From Dysidea avara (lineage: Eukaryota > Porifera > Demospongiae > Dictyoceratida > Dysideidae): a DNA stretch of 64,000 bases. Under the pieces are notes generated by a model. It did not search any database. It had not been told where the DNA came from and saw nothing but the letters and a program-made list of their open reading frames with translations. Both the position numbers and the translations under genes were made by a program. Of the stretch, positions 63,987-64,000 are shown piece by piece. Numbering within the stretch: position 1 is the first letter of the stretch; every line of letters begins with the position of its first letter. The stretch lies in contig NC_089276.1 in NCBI RefSeq assembly GCF_963678975.1, positions 31,574,368-31,638,367 on the forward strand, given 5' to 3'.

Positions 63987-64000
63987 TGGTATTGCGGTAG

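Overview
The window looks like nuclear DNA of an early-branching animal, most probably a demosponge. The signs are an AT-rich background, very short introns (48 and 105 bp, both GT-AG), a Death-NACHT NLR, a CARD-like/SEFIR protein, small Ig-like proteins with a C-terminal hydrophobic anchor, and a large intronless beta-helix/multi-TM protein of a kind I associate with sponges. The species cannot be fixed from sequence alone. Gene density is low and most of the window is transposon debris.

Layout: 1-1468 (-) the N-terminal part of a Death-NACHT NLR that runs off the left edge and carries an A8 homopolymer frameshift. 1.5-9 kb: MITEs and a decayed non-LTR retrotransposon with a zinc knuckle and a PD..ELT endonuclease-like tail. 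9028-10110 (+) a two-exon kelch protein. 10-17.8 kb: foldbacks, hAT-like elements and two nested insertions. 17.9-21.3 kb: a CpG-rich repeat block followed by a ~31-bp satellite array of about 85 units. 21.3-22.1 kb: two long inverted repeats. 22242-25798 (-) a four-exon CARD-like/SEFIR gene with a SINE and a hAT element in intron 3 and a (GT)n tract at the first splice donor. 27488-28450 (+) a four-exon Ig-like protein. 28.5-41.5 kb: repeats only. 41595-45419 (+) a 1274-aa Pmp-like beta-helix/multi-TM protein in one exon. 50298-51205 (+) a paralogue of the Ig-like gene with the same four-exon, all-phase-1 structure. 51-58 kb: hAT and Harbinger-like MITEs and a reverse-transcriptase fragment. 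59-61.3 kb (-) candidate exons of an unidentified gene. 61.9-63.4 kb: three TIR elements, one holding an exon-like reading frame. 63816-63986 (+) a possible first exon or small ORF behind a CpG-rich stretch.

The better-supported genes share a theme of surface recognition and death-fold signalling (NLR, CARD-like/SEFIR, Ig-like pair, Pmp-like receptor). Whether they work together is inference. The most unusual pattern is a short motif with palindromic core CTCTA-A-TAGAG, extended to ATACTCTAATAGAGCAGTCA, found at eleven places and in both orientations inside several unrelated repeats. An identical 27-bp form occurs three times, including at the left edge of the satellite array.
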